Source: Rhodospirillaceae bacterium (lineage in GTDB: Bacteria > Pseudomonadota > Alphaproteobacteria > Rhodospirillales > Rhodospirillaceae). Taken from it: DNA of 64,000 nucleotides. The stretch lies in the NCBI GenBank assembly GCA_018666155.1, contig JABJAH010000011.1:82316-146315 (forward strand), in the 5' to 3' direction. The translations under genes were made by a program, and so were the position numbers. Of the stretch, positions 61,924 through 64,000 are shown piece after piece. The notes below the pieces were generated by a model that saw only the letters and a program-made list of their open reading frames with translations, did no database searches and was not told where the DNA came from. Positions within the stretch are counted from its first letter, which is position 1. Every line of letters starts with the position of its first letter.

Positions 61924-63287
61924 ACCGCTTCAACAAAACTTTGACAGCCGCAGTTCTTGTGGCCGCCGGATTGGCAACGTCAGCCCCCGTAACCTGGGCC
62001 CAGGAATCAGCCCCGGCGACGTCTTTACAAGAACTGCTTAATCGCGTCAGCCAAGGCCGCGCGACAGATAACAAAGCCAACGAAGAGCGGGTCCGTGAAT
62101 TCACCCGGGCAAAAGCCTCACAGCAACGTCTTCTTGATGAAGCCAAGGCTGCAGTCGTCCGCGAAGAACGCATGAGCGAAGAGCTCGAAGCAACCTTCCA
62201 AGAAAACGAAATCCGCCTTGCCGAACTCGAAGCGGTTCTTGAAGAGCGCCTCGGAGCGTTCGGTGAACTGTTCGGCGTCGTTCGTCAGGTCGCCGGTGAC
62301 ACCCGCGGTCAGTTGCGCCAATCCCTGATCAGCTCACAGATGCCGGATCGTGAAGACGCCATCGACGAGCTCGCTCAGAGCACTGAACTGCCTCAACTCG
62401 CCCAGCTTGAAAAGCTTTGGTACACGCTGCTTGAAGAAGCCGCCGCCCAAGGCCAAGTCGTTCGCTTCCAGGCCCCTGTGGTCTCCGTTGACGGCAAAGA
62501 AGCCAATGCAACGGTTGTTCGGATTGGTCCATTTACGGCCATTTCTGACGGTAAATTCGTTGATTACCTACCCGAAACGCAGCGCCTCACAGAACTGGCT
62601 CGCCAACCGGGTGCTATGTTCGTCAACGCCGGTGAAGACACCTACGACGCGACATCAGGTGTTGTAACCGCCGCAGTCGATCCATCACGTGGTGCCCTGC
62701 TCGGTCTTCTGGTGCAAACGCCATCCCTGCAAGAGCGTATCGATCAAGGTGGCCTGGTTGGCTACGTGATCATCACCTTGCTGGTCCTTGGCATCACCCT
62801 GGCTCTGGTTCGTATCGTCAGCCTGTCCCTCACCGGGTCAAAGGTCAGCGCTCAGAAGAAAAGCCGTGCTGCGAATACCGACAATCCGCTCGGGCGCATC
62901 ATGCAGACCTATGAGCAGAACAGCGGCATGGATGTCGAAAACCTTCAATTGAAGCTCGACGACGCCATCCTCAAAGAACTGCCCAACCTCGAACGCGGCC
63001 TTTCAACCATCAAGGTATTGGCCGCTATTTCGCCAATGCTTGGGTTGCTCGGTACGGTGACTGGGATGATCGAAACCTTCCAGGCGATCACCCTGTTCGG
63101 TACTGGCGATCCCAAGATGATGGCTGGTGGTATTTCTCAGGCTCTGATCACGACCGTTCTTGGTCTGGTCGCTGCCATTCCGCTGATCCTTCTGCACTCC
63201 ATCGCATCGGGCCGCTCGAAGGCCGTGATTGAAGTGCTCGAAGAGCAAAGCGCCGGGATCATCGCGAGCCACGCCGAGAGGGCCTAA
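61920..63287 (+). CDS. ttpC: TtpC-like MotA/TolQ/ExbB-family protein with N-terminal periplasmic extension
   Basis: A 455-residue protein. A signal peptide ends near TWA. A coiled-coil periplasmic region (about 35-115) and a second region to about 270 precede a first transmembrane helix (YVIITLLVLGITLALVRIV, about 282-300). The C-terminal MotA/ExbB domain has PMLGLLGTVTGMIETFQAI and VLGLVAAIPLILLHSIAS. This architecture is TtpC, the added component of Vibrio TonB2 systems. It is coupled on both sides (ATGA upstream, TAATG downstream). Confidence 0.92.
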   Translation: MNRFNKTLTAAVLVAAGLATSAPVTWAQESAPATSLQELLNRVSQGRATDNKANEERVREFTRAKASQQRLLDEAKAAVVREERMSEELEATFQENEIRLAELEAVLEERLGAFGELFGVVRQVAGDTRGQLRQSLISSQMPDREDAIDELAQSTELPQLAQLEKLWYTLLEEAAAQGQVVRFQAPVVSVDGKEANATVVRIGPFTAISDGKFVDYLPETQRLTELARQPGAMFVNAGEDTYDATSGVVTAAVDPSRGALLGLLVQTPSLQERIDQGGLVGYVIITLLVLGITLALVRIVSLSLTGSKVSAQKKSRAANTDNPLGRIMQTYEQNSGMDVENLQLKLDDAILKELPNLERGLSTIKVLAAISPMLGLLGTVTGMIETFQAITLFGTGDPKMMAGGISQALITTVLGLVAAIPLILLHSIASGRSKAVIEVLEEQSAGIIASHAERA

Positions 63288-63811
63288 TGGGCGATTTCGA
63301 CATCTTCATCCAAATCCAGCAGTTTCTGGAAAAGGGCGGGCCGGTTCTAAACGCGATCATGGTCATCACGTTCTTTATGTGGGCCTTGATCGTGGAACGG
63401 TTCATCTACTTTGGCGTCTTTCATAAGGAAGTCGTTAAAGAGGTGACGGACAAATGGAACGCGCGCACGGACCGCAAGTCCTGGCACGCGCACCAGGTCC
63501 GCAATCAACTGATTTCGACGGTACGAGAAAACACCACCGTTGGCCTTGGCTTCATTGCGACCCTGGTGGCCCTTTGCCCGATGTTTGGGCTGCTCGGAAC
63601 TGTGACGGGCATGGTCGAAGTCTTCGATGTCATGGCCATCACCGGCTCATCAAACCCACGGGCGATGGCAGGCGGCGTCTCAAAAGCCACAATTCCGACG
63701 ATGTCGGGTATGGTTGCCGCTCTGTCTGGTCTTTATTTCAGCTTCCGTTTGGCCCGCAAGGCTCAAACAGAAGTTCTTGAGGTGGCTGACCACCTCGAGC
63801 TTGATTACTAA
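63287..63811 (+). CDS. exbB: ExbB-type proton channel subunit
   Basis: A 174-residue inner-membrane protein with three transmembrane segments (LNAIMVITFFMWALIVERFI; FIATLVALCPMFGLLGTVTG; ATIPTMSGMVAALSGLYFSF). It has the short N-terminus of ExbB2-type proteins in TonB2 systems. The start overlaps the TtpC stop (TAATG). It should form the proton channel with ExbD. Confidence 0.94.
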   Translation: MGDFDIFIQIQQFLEKGGPVLNAIMVITFFMWALIVERFIYFGVFHKEVVKEVTDKWNARTDRKSWHAHQVRNQLISTVRENTTVGLGFIATLVALCPMFGLLGTVTGMVEVFDVMAITGSSNPRAMAGGVSKATIPTMSGMVAALSGLYFSFRLARKAQTEVLEVADHLELDY

Positions 63812-63816
63812 GGAGG
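63811..63816 (+). promoter_or_regulatory. Strong Shine-Dalgarno of exbD
   Basis: AGGAGG overlaps the exbB stop and lies 5 nt before a GTG start. It settles the GTG as the exbD start. Confidence 0.85.
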
Positions 63817-63821
63817 CTCCT

Positions 63822-64000
63822 GTGGCAAGACGTCATAAGGCAGGTGCGGACGAAGCCGAAGTCGACATGACACCGATGCTCGACATCGTGTTCATCATGT
63901 TGATCTTCTTCATCGTCACCGCGACCTTTATCAACGAACGCGGTCTCGACGTGACGCGTCCAGATTCTGACGAACCACCGCCAGAATCTCAGGATGTCAC
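63822..64000 (+). CDS. exbD: ExbD/TolR biopolymer transport protein, N-terminal part (cut by window)
   Basis: The first 59 residues of an ExbD protein. After a short cytoplasmic N-terminus comes the transmembrane helix D15-M-T-P-M-L-D21-I-V-F-I-M-L-I-F-F, where D21 matches the proton-relay Asp of ExbD (D25 in E. coli). The gene starts with GTG after a strong Shine-Dalgarno and 10 nt after exbB. By analogy with TonB2 operons, tonB and a TPR-protein gene would be expected downstream, outside the window. Confidence 0.93.
   Translation, partial: MARRHKAGADEAEVDMTPMLDIVFIMLIFFIVTATFINERGLDVTRPDSDEPPPESQDV

Noticed and set aside
1..64000. tRNA, rRNA, CRISPR arrays, insertion sequences, prophage genes
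   Set aside because: None was found on reading both strands; no cloverleaf, spaced direct repeats, transposase, integrase or phage proteins were recognised.

Overview
The window looks like a chromosomal segment of an alphaproteobacterium, most like the marine or environmental Rhodospirillales. The reasons are the gene order rsmE-gshA with ubiA divergent, the DUF374/lpxK/xseA neighbourhood, the rluB-rsmD pair, and the run ribF-ileS-lspA-DUF3035-M16-M16-pgi-mutL. Coding is dense, many stop/start codons overlap (ATGA, TGATG, TAATG), and third positions are G+C rich. No insertion sequence, integrase, phage gene, CRISPR array, rRNA or tRNA was seen. The taxonomic call is an inference from gene order and has not been tested by database search.

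Layout. 1-8 kb: the end of an MBL-fold hydrolase, a VOC protein, two divergent Tat-exported DUF1838 proteins, and a Cu(I)/Ag(I)-type efflux module (Cys-rich small exported protein, CusB-like adaptor, CusA-like pump). 8-12 kb: minus-strand rsmE, gshA, chorismate mutase and GNAT, with ubiA divergent. 12-15.8 kb: a TPR-sulfotransferase and a GAF/HD-GYP protein on the minus strand. 15.8-24 kb: ubiD, pmbA/tldE, a DUF374 acyltransferase, lpxK, an M23 peptidase and xseA. 24-30.5 kb: purD, a DUF2817 peptidase, tadA, a lytic transglycosylase-like protein, a PuuD-like amidotransferase, rluB, rsmD. 30.5-44.5 kb: an accessory-looking mosaic with frequent strand changes (GFA protein, VOC with divergent LysR, DUF1330, YdjM-like membrane protein, DUF3108, DUF4197, three methyltransferase-like proteins, an exported SDR-like protein, tag, SnoaL-like, orphan TRAP binding protein, sulfatase). 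44.5-58.8 kb: the mutL-pgi-M16-M16 and DUF3035-lspA-ileS-ribF core block, interrupted by a two-gene plus-strand insert (membrane/HSL-hydrolase fusion and a two-module VOC protein). 58.8-60.8 kb: MaoC hydratase, lipoprotein, MarR regulator, degenerate SNase-like protein. 61.1-64 kb: a coupled DUF3450-TtpC-ExbB-ExbD operon that runs off the window.

Functional themes. Envelope work dominates: lipid A (lpxK), lipoprotein maturation (lspA), OM assembly accessory (DUF3035/BamF-like), peptidoglycan enzymes (M23, SLT), copper efflux, and an energised TonB-type system. Quinone synthesis is represented by ubiA and ubiD about 3.7 kb apart. Translation and RNA modification genes (ileS, tadA, rluB, rsmD, rsmE) and repair genes (mutL, tag, xseA) are interspersed.

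The most rewarding items for follow-up are: a perfect inverted repeat that ends at the lysR start codon and contains its Shine-Dalgarno; an SDR-type Rossmann protein with a signal peptide; a fusion of a multi-pass membrane domain to an HSL-type hydrolase; an SNase-like protein without its catalytic Asp/Glu; and an HD-GYP domain with a long internal insertion. No convincing wholly new multi-gene system was identified.
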